Source: Pseudomonas serbica (GTDB lineage Bacteria > Pseudomonadota > Gammaproteobacteria > Pseudomonadales > Pseudomonadaceae). From it: 64,000 bases of DNA. The notes beneath the pieces were generated by a model. It did not search any database. It had not been told where the DNA came from and worked only from the letters and a program-made list of their open reading frames with translations. The stretch covers positions 287,154 to 351,153 of the forward strand of contig NZ_JAQIYM010000008.1 of the NCBI RefSeq assembly GCF_028823535.1, in the 5' to 3' direction. Shown in pieces: positions 46,421 through 54,527 of the stretch. The position numbers and the translations under genes are program-made. How positions within the stretch are numbered: position 1 is the stretch's first letter; each line of letters opens with the position of its first letter.

Positions 46421-47359
46421 TCAAAGGTCGAAGCGATCCACTGCGCGGCGGCGCTCGTTGTCGTCGCGCACATCGTAGTTGGCGGTGGTCTGGATGTTGC
46501 TGTGGTGCGCCAGTTTTTGCGCGATGGACAGGTCGTGCTCTTCGATCACCCGGGTGATGAACGAGCGGCGAAAATCATGCGGCATGATTTTCACCCCCAC
46601 CTGTGCGCCACGCTGTCGGGCGATGTAATAGATCGCGTGTTTGGTGATGCGCTCGCGGGTGATGTGGCTGCCGCGACGAATGCGATTGAACAGAAACGGG
46701 TCGTCTTCTTCGCCTTCCTTGAGCGTCGAGCGGCGTAGTTCCAGCCAGGCGTCGAGTTTGGCGAATGCCCAGGCCGGGGCGTACTTGATCAACTGTTTGT
46801 TGCCCTTGGCCGTGACGCGCAGGCTGCGCTCATTGAAGTCGAGCTGATTGAGGTCCAGGTTCACCGACTCCGATTTGCGCATGCCCGAACCGTACAGAAT
46901 CGCGATGATGGCGGCGTCACGCCGGCCTTGTGGCCGAGGATCGGCGGCACAGACTTCCATCAGTTCCTGGATCAATGAACGCCGCAGGTTGCGCCCCTGG
47001 GACAGGCGCGTGCCAGCAATGCCCTTGACCGAGCGCATTTTCAGCAGGTGTTCCTGGCTGATCAGGCTCATGCGCCACGCTTCGTTCATCACCCCACGCA
47101 CCGCATTGACGTACAGCGACGACGTATTGGGCGCATAGCCGTCGGTGCGCAAGGCGGCGACCAGGGCGATGACATCTTCGGGCTGCAGGTTGTGCCAGGC
47201 AATGTCCTCGATGTTCACCTCTTCGAAGCCCAGGCGGTCGGCGGCGTCCTGCAGGACATAACGCATGGTCAGTTGGCTGGAGGGCGCCAGTCGGGCCAGG
47301 TACAGGGTGAGCGGATTGGGTCTGAGTGCACTTGGATCAGTTGCGGGTAAGTCAGTCAA
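46421..47359 (-). CDS. Tyrosine recombinase/site-specific integrase
   Basis: A 312-residue tyrosine recombinase. The N-terminal SAM-like DNA-binding domain spans about 15-110. The catalytic set is complete: Arg in YGSGMRKSE, Lys in AKGNKQL, HDFRR, His in LAHHSNIQTT and nucleophile Tyr295 in ANYDVR. The start is TTG at 47359 (MTDLPATDPS) with AAGG upstream. No excisionase, attachment repeats, tRNA gene or phage genes are nearby, so it is a stand-alone recombinase, not obviously part of a mobile element. It is convergent with fbpC and divergent from ugd. Confidence 0.88.
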   Translation of the reverse strand: MTDLPATDPSALRPNPLTLYLARLAPSSQLTMRYVLQDAADRLGFEEVNIEDIAWHNLQPEDVIALVAALRTDGYAPNTSSLYVNAVRGVMNEAWRMSLISQEHLLKMRSVKGIAGTRLSQGRNLRRSLIQELMEVCAADPRPQGRRDAAIIAILYGSGMRKSESVNLDLNQLDFNERSLRVTAKGNKQLIKYAPAWAFAKLDAWLELRRSTLKEGEEDDPFLFNRIRRGSHITRERITKHAIYYIARQRGAQVGVKIMPHDFRRSFITRVIEEHDLSIAQKLAHHSNIQTTANYDVRDDNERRRAVDRFDL

Positions 47360-47543
47360 ACGAAACGGCCTTGGATAAAGAGTAAACAGAAAACGCCATG
47401 GCGACAGGGATGGCCGCTACGCTGCCGGTCATGGCCGGGAAAGTCAATGTTGTGCCGACAACGGCCACGGGGGATCACGATAGACGAATTGAAACATGGC
47501 GCTGCTAAACCTTGACCGGACTCGATCGGGGCAGGAGCAATCC

Positions 47544-48923
47544 ATGAGAATCAGTGTATTTGGTAGCGGCTATGTTGGCCTGGTACAAGCGGCGGTATTG
47601 GCTGAAGTCGGCCACGACGTGGTCTGCATGGACGTCGACGAGAAAAAGGTCGAGGGGCTGCAACAGGGCCACGTGAGCATTTTCGAACCGGGGCTGGCCA
47701 GCCTGGTACGCGAAGGCCTGGACGCCCGTCGGCTGCAGTTCACCAGCGATGAAAAACTTGCGGTGCAACATGGCCAGGTGTTGTTCATCGCAGTCGGCAC
47801 ACCGTCCCGGGACGATGGCTCGGCCGACCTGAGCCATGTGATGGCGGTGGGCGAAGCGGTGGCTCGGCACCGTGAACAACCGGTGATCCTGGTGGAGAAA
47901 TCCACCGTGCCGGTGGGTACCGGCGATGCCCTGCGCGCGCATATCGACAGGTGCCTGATCAAGGTCGGGCGTCTGTTGCAATTCGATATCGTCTCCAACC
48001 CCGAATTTCTCAAGGAAGGCTCGGCCGTTGCCGATTGCCGGCGTCCGGACCGTATCGTCGTGGGTTGTGAGCGTGAAGACGTGCGTGACGTGATGCGTGA
48101 CCTCTACGCGCCGTTCAACCGCAACCATGAACGCATCATGTTCATGGATTTGCGCAGTGCCGAGCTGACCAAATACGCCGCCAACTGCATGCTGGCGACC
48201 AAGATCAGCTTCATCAACCAGATCGCCGAGCTGGCCGAACACCTGGGTGCCGACATCGAATCGGTGCGCCTGGGCATCGGCGCCGACTCGCGCATCGGCT
48301 ACCACTTCATCTACCCCGGCTGCGGTTATGGCGGTTCCTGCTTCCCCAAGGACATGCGCGCCCTGATCCACAGCGCCGAAGAGGCCCATTGCTCCAGCGA
48401 CCTTTTGCAAGCGGTGGAAGCCATCAACCAGCGGCAGAAACACAAGCTGTTCGAGCGCCTCAAGGCATTCTACAAAGGCGAACTGCGGGGCAAGACCTTC
48501 GCGGTCTGGGGCCTGGCCTTCAAGCCCAACACCGACGACATGCGCGATGCGCCGAGCCGCCTACTGCTCGAATCGCTATGGGCCGCCGGGGCGAATGTCC
48601 GTGCATTCGACCCCGAAGCCATGCAACAAACCCAGCAGTTGTATCCCGATGAATCCAGGTTGATGCTCATGGGCACCCCGGAATCGGTGCTCAACGGTGC
48701 GGACGCGCTGATCATCTGCACCGAGTGGCAACAATTCAAGGCGCCGGATTTTGACCTGATCCGCCAGCGCCTCAATGCACCGGTGATCTTCGACGGCCGT
48801 AACCTGTACGACGCCGAGCGCCTGGCGCGCAATGGTTTCATGTACTTTCCGATGGGCCGCGGTGATTCGCGCAACTTGCCGATTCCGTATCAGCAATGGC
48901 CTGCGGCACAAGTAGTCGCCTGA
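47544..48923 (+). CDS. ugd: UDP-glucose 6-dehydrogenase
   Basis: A 459-residue UDP-glucose/GDP-mannose dehydrogenase. The NAD fold is ISVFGSGYVGLVQAAVLAEVG at the N-terminus (quoted in part). EKSTVPVGTGD, NPEFLKEGSAV and the catalytic Cys266 in GCGYGGSCFPKD are all present. It oxidises UDP-glucose twice to UDP-glucuronate for exopolysaccharide or lipid A modification. The ATG at 47544 has AGGAGC upstream; an earlier start 16 codons upstream is less likely. No glycosyltransferases are adjacent. Confidence 0.93.
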   Translation: MRISVFGSGYVGLVQAAVLAEVGHDVVCMDVDEKKVEGLQQGHVSIFEPGLASLVREGLDARRLQFTSDEKLAVQHGQVLFIAVGTPSRDDGSADLSHVMAVGEAVARHREQPVILVEKSTVPVGTGDALRAHIDRCLIKVGRLLQFDIVSNPEFLKEGSAVADCRRPDRIVVGCEREDVRDVMRDLYAPFNRNHERIMFMDLRSAELTKYAANCMLATKISFINQIAELAEHLGADIESVRLGIGADSRIGYHFIYPGCGYGGSCFPKDMRALIHSAEEAHCSSDLLQAVEAINQRQKHKLFERLKAFYKGELRGKTFAVWGLAFKPNTDDMRDAPSRLLLESLWAAGANVRAFDPEAMQQTQQLYPDESRLMLMGTPESVLNGADALIICTEWQQFKAPDFDLIRQRLNAPVIFDGRNLYDAERLARNGFMYFPMGRGDSRNLPIPYQQWPAAQVVA

Positions 48924-49065
48924 CAACAACAGCGCTAAGCGGTGGTTGTCGGTGCGCGGCCTTACATCAGAATTAATGAACTCAACCTTCATTAATATGA
49001 ATTTGTCAGCATCGGAAATGAACGGCACACTGTCACCGTTCCTCCCCCAATAGTTGGAACAACTT

Positions 49066-49104
49066 CAAGGGCTTTCTGGGTTTCCCAGACAAGCCTTTTT
49101 TTTT
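49066..49104 (+). terminator. Rho-independent-type terminator
   Basis: AAGGGCTTTCTGGG, a short TTT loop and CCCAGACAAGCCTT form an imperfect stem followed by a run of nine T residues. It lies 143 bp after ugd and 22 bp before the HPP gene, so it ends ugd transcription or attenuates the HPP gene. Confidence 0.7.
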
Positions 49105-49125
49105 CCTCGGTTTTTCAATGGAACG

Positions 49126-49848
49126 ATGTACATCATGCTAGCTCGCTGGTTGCCCGCCGCTGTCAATACCCGCCCTACGGAATGGAGTCGCGCCGCCATC
49201 GGCATGTCGCTCGGCACCCTGTTCAGCGTCTGGCTATGCGGCCAGGTATTCGGCATGCAAGTCGCTCAGCACCTGGTCGGGCCGCTGGGTGCCTCGGCGG
49301 TGCTGTTGTTCGCGGTATCTTCCGGCGCGCTCGCCCAGCCCTGGTCGATACTCGGCGGTTACTTGAGCGCTGCGGTGGTATCGCTGCTGGTGGCCCATGT
49401 GCTCGGCCGGACCCTGGGCAGCGCCTGCCTGGCGGCGGGCATGGCGCTGATCCTGATGTGCTGGCTGCGTTGCCTGCACCCACCGGCCGGGGCACTGGCA
49501 TTGCTGTTGGTGCTGGCGGACCCTGCGACCATTGCCATGGACTGGAAAGCCCTTGGCCCGGTGATGCTCGCTGCTTCGACCATGCTGTTCAGCGCCCTGG
49601 CCTACAACAACCTGACGCGCATCCGTTATCCCAAGCGTGCCAGCGAGCCGGTGGCCGTGGTCCCGGCCGACCACCCGCCCGTGGACTCCCAGGCGATCAC
49701 CGCCCAGGACCTCAAACTGGCCCTGGCGGACATGGAGGCCTTCTTCGACGTCACCCCCGAAGACCTCGAACAACTGGTCCATGCCAGTGAGTTGTACGCC
49801 AGGCGGCGCAGTATCGGGGAAGTGCTGAGCCGTACAACGTCCGACTAA
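49126..49848 (+). CDS. HPP family integral membrane protein
   Basis: A 240-residue protein with five to six hydrophobic segments in residues 20-165 and the family motif CLHPPAGALAL (HPP) near residue 118. The C-terminal cytoplasmic tail (about 180-240) is charged and predicted helical. HPP proteins are linked to nitrite or other small-molecule transport in some organisms, but bacterial functions are mostly unknown. ATGs at 49126 and 49135 are both possible starts. It stands alone after a terminator. Confidence 0.85.
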   Translation: MYIMLARWLPAAVNTRPTEWSRAAIGMSLGTLFSVWLCGQVFGMQVAQHLVGPLGASAVLLFAVSSGALAQPWSILGGYLSAAVVSLLVAHVLGRTLGSACLAAGMALILMCWLRCLHPPAGALALLLVLADPATIAMDWKALGPVMLAASTMLFSALAYNNLTRIRYPKRASEPVAVVPADHPPVDSQAITAQDLKLALADMEAFFDVTPEDLEQLVHASELYARRRSIGEVLSRTTSD

Positions 49849-50198
49849 TGGTCGATTTGCGCCTTGCCCTGAAGTGTCCAGCGGCTAAAGTAAAAACGTA
49901 CCGCACAGAGTTGTCTGCCTTTCACTACGAAGTCTGGCTCGCCGTAATAGTCCAGTAGCGATGACACAGGAAGTCTGGCTATGGAGAAATACTCAACCTT
50001 GTTGGGTGGCGATGCTGGCTTTGCGCTTTAACAGAACCGCGCCTCCTTGTGAAACACCGCGATTCCCTCGCGTAACCTGCTGTCCGCAAAAAATGGCGCT
50101 TGGCGCTATAGCAAGTGATTCGCGTGCTTCAAGTTCCGCCAGCTCTCTGGCTCTGGTGGTTTCGAAACTTTTTTCGAAATCTACGAGAGGAACATCCA
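49849..50198 (+). promoter_or_regulatory. Upstream control region of the P450-Rid operon, with direct and inverted repeats
   Basis: This 350-bp non-coding stretch holds an exact 11-bp direct repeat GAAGTCTGGCT at 49929-49939 and 49970-49980 (41 bp apart, about four helical turns). Just before the first gene lie two TTTCGAAA palindromes at 50160-50167 and 50172-50179. Tandem TGGCGCT units occur at about 50093-50107. No regulator gene adjoins. An open frame from 49961 crosses into the next gene and is judged non-coding. Confidence 0.5.
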
Positions 50199-51821
50199 AT
50201 GAGCACCTCACTCCTGCAACGGCTGGGCACGCCGCTGTTCGACCCCGGAAAACGTCACCATCTGCCGCTGCGCGACTACATGGACCTGACGATCGAGCGC
50301 ATGCGCACGATTGTGCGCGATGGCCTGATCACCAACGACATGTGGCTGGGGCAGCCCCGCCAGTCAGACTTTCGACAGATGTACGAACGTACGGGGCTGG
50401 TCGGCGCTTATGACTATGCGCTGTTCTCGTCGATCGTTGACCACATGATCGCCGGCAACGCGCTGTTCGCCCAGGCAAGCGCGGTGCAAGTCGCGCGTTA
50501 CCGCCAGGAAGTGATCGAGATGGGCGCGGTCTATGCCTTTGGCTGTACCGAGATCAACAGCGGCTCGGATGTGCGCAACTTGCAAACCCAGGTCACCTTT
50601 GAACGCCAGGGCCAGTGCCTGATCCTGCATACGCCTGCCCCGGCGGCCTGCAAGTTCTGGATCGGCAATGCCCTGCATGCCGCCCAGGTGGTCATGGTGC
50701 TGGCACGCTTGATCGTCGACGGTGAGGACGAAGGGCTTCACTGGTTTCGCGTGCCGATTCGCGAACAGGAAAACGGCCCGTTGTTACCCGGCATCAAGGC
50801 CATGGCCTGCGATCCCAAGGGCGGAATTCACGCGAACCAGGTGGCCGGCATTCGCTTCGACCGGATGAAGCTGTCGCTGGATGCGTTGATGCAACGCCAC
50901 GCACAATTCGACAAGAACGGTGCATTCAGCAGTAACGTGCCCAGGAGCGAACGCCTGACCTGCGCCATGGAAACCTTCATCCAGGAGCGGTTGTTGCTCC
51001 TGGCCGCAGCGAGCAATGGCGCGAGCCTGTGCGCTCATCTGGCCTATCGTTTCGCCGGCCATCGCCAAGTGCAAGCCGGCACCACGCACCTACCCTTGTT
51101 GCGCAAACCGTTGATTCGCCAACGGCTCTACACCGAACAACTCAAGGCACTGGCGCTGAAGCTGCTGGAGCAGGCAATCGTGTCGAGCTTCGAAGCGCAA
51201 TGGGATCAACTGCACAAGCGCAAGGAGCTGCACATCCTCGCTGCCATTGCCAAAAGCATCGGCACCTGGACGGCGCTGGATGTCATGGGCATGTGCCGGG
51301 AAATCTGTGGTTCCCAGGGTTTTCACCATTACAACCAGATCGTCACATTGCGCATGGACTGCGAGATCAGCGTGACGTTTGCCGGGGACAACAGTGTCAT
51401 GGCCTATCAGGTGGCCAGGGATGCAATCACCCGGCCGCGTTTTGCCTCACGCCCCACCGCCAATGTTGCGCAGCGTATTGAAAAGACCCTTGTCGAACGC
51501 TGTAGAAATCCGGGTGAAGTCTCCCACCGACAGGCCGTTGCCCTGACTTACGCCCGTGCCCTGGACCTGATCATCGGGGAAGCCGAGAACACGCCTCTGG
51601 TCTCGCCCCAGACGCTGCACGACCTGATCGATGTGTTTGCGCCGCCGTTGAGCGAAGGCGGCCTCGTCGCCAACAGCACCGATCTGAACAGCCATGCCAC
51701 CGAAGAACAGCTGGCGATGCTGGCAGCCTTGCTGGCGCCGCCGGCGGAACTGGTCAGTGCGCCCATCGATAAACCGGACTACATCCGCCAGTTCACCGCT
51801 GCACTGTACGGGGAGCAGTAA
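50199..51821 (+). CDS. Acyl-CoA oxidase/dehydrogenase-like flavoprotein lacking the catalytic Glu
   Basis: A 540-residue protein with the layout of peroxisomal acyl-CoA oxidases. The FAD/substrate loop is AFGCTEINSGSDVRNLQT, then FWIGNALHAAQVVMVLARL and WFRVPIREQENGPLLPGI as in ACOX. GHRQVQ is the flavin-contact Arg-Gln, and CGSQGFHHYN lies in the C-terminal helical domain. Where the family has YEGT or FEGEN with the catalytic base, this protein has FAGDN: Ala395 replaces the Glu and Asp397 lies two residues on. Classical alpha-proton abstraction from an acyl-CoA is therefore doubtful; the fold is reused elsewhere for nitroalkane oxidation and N-oxygenation. GAGAGGAA precedes the ATG. The P450 gene begins 2 bp after its stop. 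Confidence 0.85.
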   Translation: MSTSLLQRLGTPLFDPGKRHHLPLRDYMDLTIERMRTIVRDGLITNDMWLGQPRQSDFRQMYERTGLVGAYDYALFSSIVDHMIAGNALFAQASAVQVARYRQEVIEMGAVYAFGCTEINSGSDVRNLQTQVTFERQGQCLILHTPAPAACKFWIGNALHAAQVVMVLARLIVDGEDEGLHWFRVPIREQENGPLLPGIKAMACDPKGGIHANQVAGIRFDRMKLSLDALMQRHAQFDKNGAFSSNVPRSERLTCAMETFIQERLLLLAAASNGASLCAHLAYRFAGHRQVQAGTTHLPLLRKPLIRQRLYTEQLKALALKLLEQAIVSSFEAQWDQLHKRKELHILAAIAKSIGTWTALDVMGMCREICGSQGFHHYNQIVTLRMDCEISVTFAGDNSVMAYQVARDAITRPRFASRPTANVAQRIEKTLVERCRNPGEVSHRQAVALTYARALDLIIGEAENTPLVSPQTLHDLIDVFAPPLSEGGLVANSTDLNSHATEEQLAMLAALLAPPAELVSAPIDKPDYIRQFTAALYGEQ

Positions 51822-51823
51822 TC

Positions 51824-53056
51824 ATGGATGTTCAAGCGCTGCTCGACTTTACCCATCGCGAAACGGTGCGCGTCCCCTACCCGGCTTATCGCTACCTGCG
51901 TGAGCACCATCCGGTCTATTGGTGTCCGCACTTCAAGGCCTGGTTCCTGACCCGCTACCGCGATGTCTTTGCCGCTCAAGGTGACGCCAGGCGTTTTTCC
52001 TCGAACCGCATGCAACAGCTGGTCGATGCGCAGGTACCCGCGCAAAAGCGCGCGCAACTGGCGACTTTCGTCAAGCTCGCCTCCGACTGGATGTACTCCC
52101 AGGACGGTGAACCACACAAGGTCAGCCGCCACCTGTTGGGCAGGGCCTTTACGCCCCGTGCTATCGAATCCTTGAGGCAAACCATTCAGGACATCACCGA
52201 TGAAGAGTTATCCGGCCTCGAACGGCAAACCGATTTGATGGCCAACCTGTTCAACCGCGTACCGGCGCTGATCCTGGCCAGGCTCTACGGCATCGCGCGC
52301 GAGGACGCGTTGAAGCTGCGGCGCTGGACCGATGACATCCTGATTTTCCTGGTCGGCAGTCTCGACCCCGACTATGGACCGGCGCAAGCGCTCAAAGGCG
52401 TGGAAGAGATGTACGGGTATTTTGCGGACGTCATCGAACAGCGCCGCAAACAGCCGCAGGATGATCTGGTCAGCCGGGTACTGGAGGCCAGCCAGGGCAG
52501 CGCGTCGAGCAATGAAAAGGTGTTGGCACAGATCGTCTTCATCCTGGTTGCCGGCTACACCACCAGCGCCGATCAGCTGTGCATCGGCTTGCTGCATTTG
52601 CTTGAGCATCCCCAGCAGCACCGGGCACTGGTGGCTGACCTGAGCCTGGTAAAACCGGCCATCGAAGAGATGCTGCGCTTTGATTCCGCGGGGTCTTTCA
52701 GTCATCGCGTGCTCAATGAAGACGTCGAAATAGACGGTGTCACGATGAAAAAAGGCGACCTGGTCTACCTGATGCGCGCCGCCGCCAATCGTGACCCGGC
52801 GAAGTTCGAAAACCCTGACCGCTTCGATATCCACCGCACGCACAACGATCACCTGGCGTTCGGCCGGGGTGAGCATTTCTGCATGGGCACCGCGTTATTT
52901 CGCCTGGAGGCCGAGGTGGTGTTCACCTCGTTATTCAAGCGATTCCCGGACCTGCAACTGATTGCCGACAGACCGGCAATATGGCGGACCAACAATCTGC
53001 AGTTTCGTGGACTCAAATCACTGCCCATTGATCTGGGCCAAGGAGCGCTGCAATGA
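51824..53056 (+). CDS. Cytochrome P450
   Basis: A 410-residue soluble bacterial P450. The haem-thiolate Cys353 is in FGRGEHFCMGTALFRLE. The K-helix ExxR is in EEMLRFDS and the I-helix oxygen-activation segment is FILVAGYTTSA with the conserved Thr. No membrane anchor or fused reductase is present, and no ferredoxin is encoded nearby, so it borrows electrons from elsewhere. The start is 2 bp after the flavoprotein gene and the end overlaps the Rid gene by 4 bp. The substrate is unknown; the operon setting suggests hydroxylation or oxidative cleavage of the same intermediate handled by the flavoprotein. Confidence 0.93.
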   Translation: MDVQALLDFTHRETVRVPYPAYRYLREHHPVYWCPHFKAWFLTRYRDVFAAQGDARRFSSNRMQQLVDAQVPAQKRAQLATFVKLASDWMYSQDGEPHKVSRHLLGRAFTPRAIESLRQTIQDITDEELSGLERQTDLMANLFNRVPALILARLYGIAREDALKLRRWTDDILIFLVGSLDPDYGPAQALKGVEEMYGYFADVIEQRRKQPQDDLVSRVLEASQGSASSNEKVLAQIVFILVAGYTTSADQLCIGLLHLLEHPQQHRALVADLSLVKPAIEEMLRFDSAGSFSHRVLNEDVEIDGVTMKKGDLVYLMRAAANRDPAKFENPDRFDIHRTHNDHLAFGRGEHFCMGTALFRLEAEVVFTSLFKRFPDLQLIADRPAIWRTNNLQFRGLKSLPIDLGQGALQ

Positions 53057-53460
53057 AATTCGAACGCGTTTTTTCCGCGGCAAAATGGGAAACCGAAGCC
53101 TGTTACTGCCGTGCATTGAAGGTCGATAACCTGATCGTGATGGGCGGTACCGTCGCCTTCGATGACAAGGGAGAGCCCTTCGCCCCGGGTGATGCCTATG
53201 CCCAGACGCTGCGTTGCCTGGAAATCATTGAGGCGTCGATCAAGCAACTGGGAGAAGACCGCCGCAGTATCATCGCCACCCGCATGTACACCACCGACAT
53301 GGCTTTCTGGCCCGCTATCGCTAGGGCGCACAAGGCGTTTTTCGAGGGCCATCCGCCCACCACGATGTGCCTGGAAGTCGGAAAACTGATCCTGCCTGAA
53401 TACGTGATCGAGATCGAAATCCAGGCCTATGCGCACAAGGGGAAAGACAATGAAGCCTGA
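53053..53460 (+). CDS. Rid-family (YjgF/YER057c/UK114) protein, non-RidA subgroup
   Basis: A 135-residue trimeric-type Rid protein. The family core is visible: LIVMGGTVAFDDKGEP, QTLRCLEIIEASIKQLG, ATRMYTTDMAFW and YVIEIEIQA with the conserved Glu. In E. coli RidA the imine-deaminating Arg105 lies in PARSCVEV; here the same segment reads PTTMCLEV with Thr104 in place of the Arg. It therefore belongs with the Rid groups that lack imine/enamine deaminase activity, whose roles are open. It overlaps the P450 stop by 4 bp and the hydrolase start by 11 bp, so all are made together. Confidence 0.88.
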   Translation: MKFERVFSAAKWETEACYCRALKVDNLIVMGGTVAFDDKGEPFAPGDAYAQTLRCLEIIEASIKQLGEDRRSIIATRMYTTDMAFWPAIARAHKAFFEGHPPTTMCLEVGKLILPEYVIEIEIQAYAHKGKDNEA

Positions 53461-54328
53461 GCGCGCGACGACTGGACAATCAGCTACTCCCTTGACGGTA
53501 GAAAGCGCGCGAACAGCCTTTCGCGACTTGATGGTGGTTCGCGTGCGTGACCTGTCGATCGACAGCCATGGACGACCCCTGTCACTGCGGCTCTACACCC
53601 CGCCCGGGCAAGGGCCGTTCGCAGTCCTGATGTATTTCCATGGCGGTGGATGGGTCACAGGCGATCTGGACACCCACGACAGCTTTTGCCGGCTGATGTG
53701 TGACTGGGCAGGTTGTGCCGTGGTAGCCGTGGATTACGCCCGGCCACCGGAGCACCTATTCCCCGCTGCGGTGCAGGATTGCTGCGCAGCTACGCAATGG
53801 GTCGTCGAACAGGGGCTGGCCTCAGGGCTCGATCCGTCGCGAATCGGGGTCGCCGGTGGCGGCTCCGGCGGTGGGCTGGCGGCAGTCGTGTGCCAATGGG
53901 CCCGGGAGCGCGGCGCGCCGAAGATCGTGTTGCAGATGCTGCTGTACCCGTTGCTCGACTGCTTGAACCGACACCCCTCCCACCAGGAGTTCGCCGATGG
54001 ACATGGGCTCTGCGCAGCCATGCTCGAGTGGTACATCGAGCACTACGTACCACCCGGTATGGATCGCGCCGATCCCAGGCTTTCCCCGCTGAATCAAAAA
54101 CACCTGCACGGATTGCCACCGGCGTTGATCATCACCAGCGAACGGGATGTGCTGCGTGACGAAGGCCGCGAATATGCCCGGCGACTCATGGGGGCCGGCG
54201 TTCAGGTCCAGCATCGGGAGTATGCCGGCATGCTCCATGGCTTCATCAACTGGCCGGCGGCTCAGGATGAGGCCAAACGGGCGCTGCTCTTGTGCGCTCA
54301 GTACTTGCAAGCACAGTTTCACGATTGA
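53450..54328 (+). CDS. Alpha/beta hydrolase (hormone-sensitive-lipase-type esterase)
   Basis: A 292-residue serine hydrolase. The oxyanion-hole motif is HGGGW near residue 70, and the nucleophile Ser139 is in GVAGGGSGGGLA, a variant of the usual GDSAGG. The acid is in TSERDVLRDEG and the catalytic His in MLHGFIN. Members split small acyl esters or lactones and sometimes amides. The ATG at 53450 has AAGGGGAA upstream and lies inside the Rid gene. A strong hairpin follows 4 bp after its stop. It may release or activate the product of the operon; the substrate is unknown. Confidence 0.9.
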   Translation: MKPERATTGQSATPLTVESARTAFRDLMVVRVRDLSIDSHGRPLSLRLYTPPGQGPFAVLMYFHGGGWVTGDLDTHDSFCRLMCDWAGCAVVAVDYARPPEHLFPAAVQDCCAATQWVVEQGLASGLDPSRIGVAGGGSGGGLAAVVCQWARERGAPKIVLQMLLYPLLDCLNRHPSHQEFADGHGLCAAMLEWYIEHYVPPGMDRADPRLSPLNQKHLHGLPPALIITSERDVLRDEGREYARRLMGAGVQVQHREYAGMLHGFINWPAAQDEAKRALLLCAQYLQAQFHD

Positions 54329-54332
54329 ATGC

Positions 54333-54366
54333 GCGCAGAGCCCGGGCCCCCGCCCGGGCTCTGCGC
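54333..54366 (+). terminator. Strong terminator-like hairpin closing the P450-Rid operon
   Basis: A perfect 14-bp GC-rich stem (GCGCAGAGCCCGGG, 6-base loop, complement) begins 4 bp after the hydrolase stop. No T-run follows. Its stem is one of the strongest in the window and marks the operon end. Confidence 0.65.
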
Positions 54367-54442
54367 GTGCGCCAGGCAACTCCAGCCGCCGATAGCGGCG
54401 CCCTTTCTGCAAAAATGCACACACGACCTGCACTTATCCCGG

Positions 54443-54472
54443 TTGTACAAGGCAAATTTGCACTGGTACGAT
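54443..54472 (+). promoter_or_regulatory. Putative sigma-70 promoter of the valine catabolic genes
   Basis: TTGTAC and TACGAT with an 18-bp spacer lie 55 bp upstream of the hydrolase-type enoyl-CoA gene. A perfect 14-bp palindrome GCTCGCGCGCGAGC at 54481-54494 overlaps the expected start of transcription and could be an operator. Confidence 0.4.
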
Positions 54473-54527
54473 CCAGCATCGCTCGCGCGCGAGCTTCTTA
54501 ACAAAGAACAATAAAAGCAGGGAGTTA

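Noticed and set aside
46421..49848. A genomic island bounded by the recombinase
   Set aside because: No flanking direct repeats or tRNA gene was found, and the neighbouring genes (fbpC, ugd) are ordinary chromosomal genes with the usual base composition.
49961..50413. A possible 150-residue gene in the P450 operon control region
   Set aside because: It has no ribosome site or recognisable motif and runs 215 bp into the flavoprotein gene in another frame.
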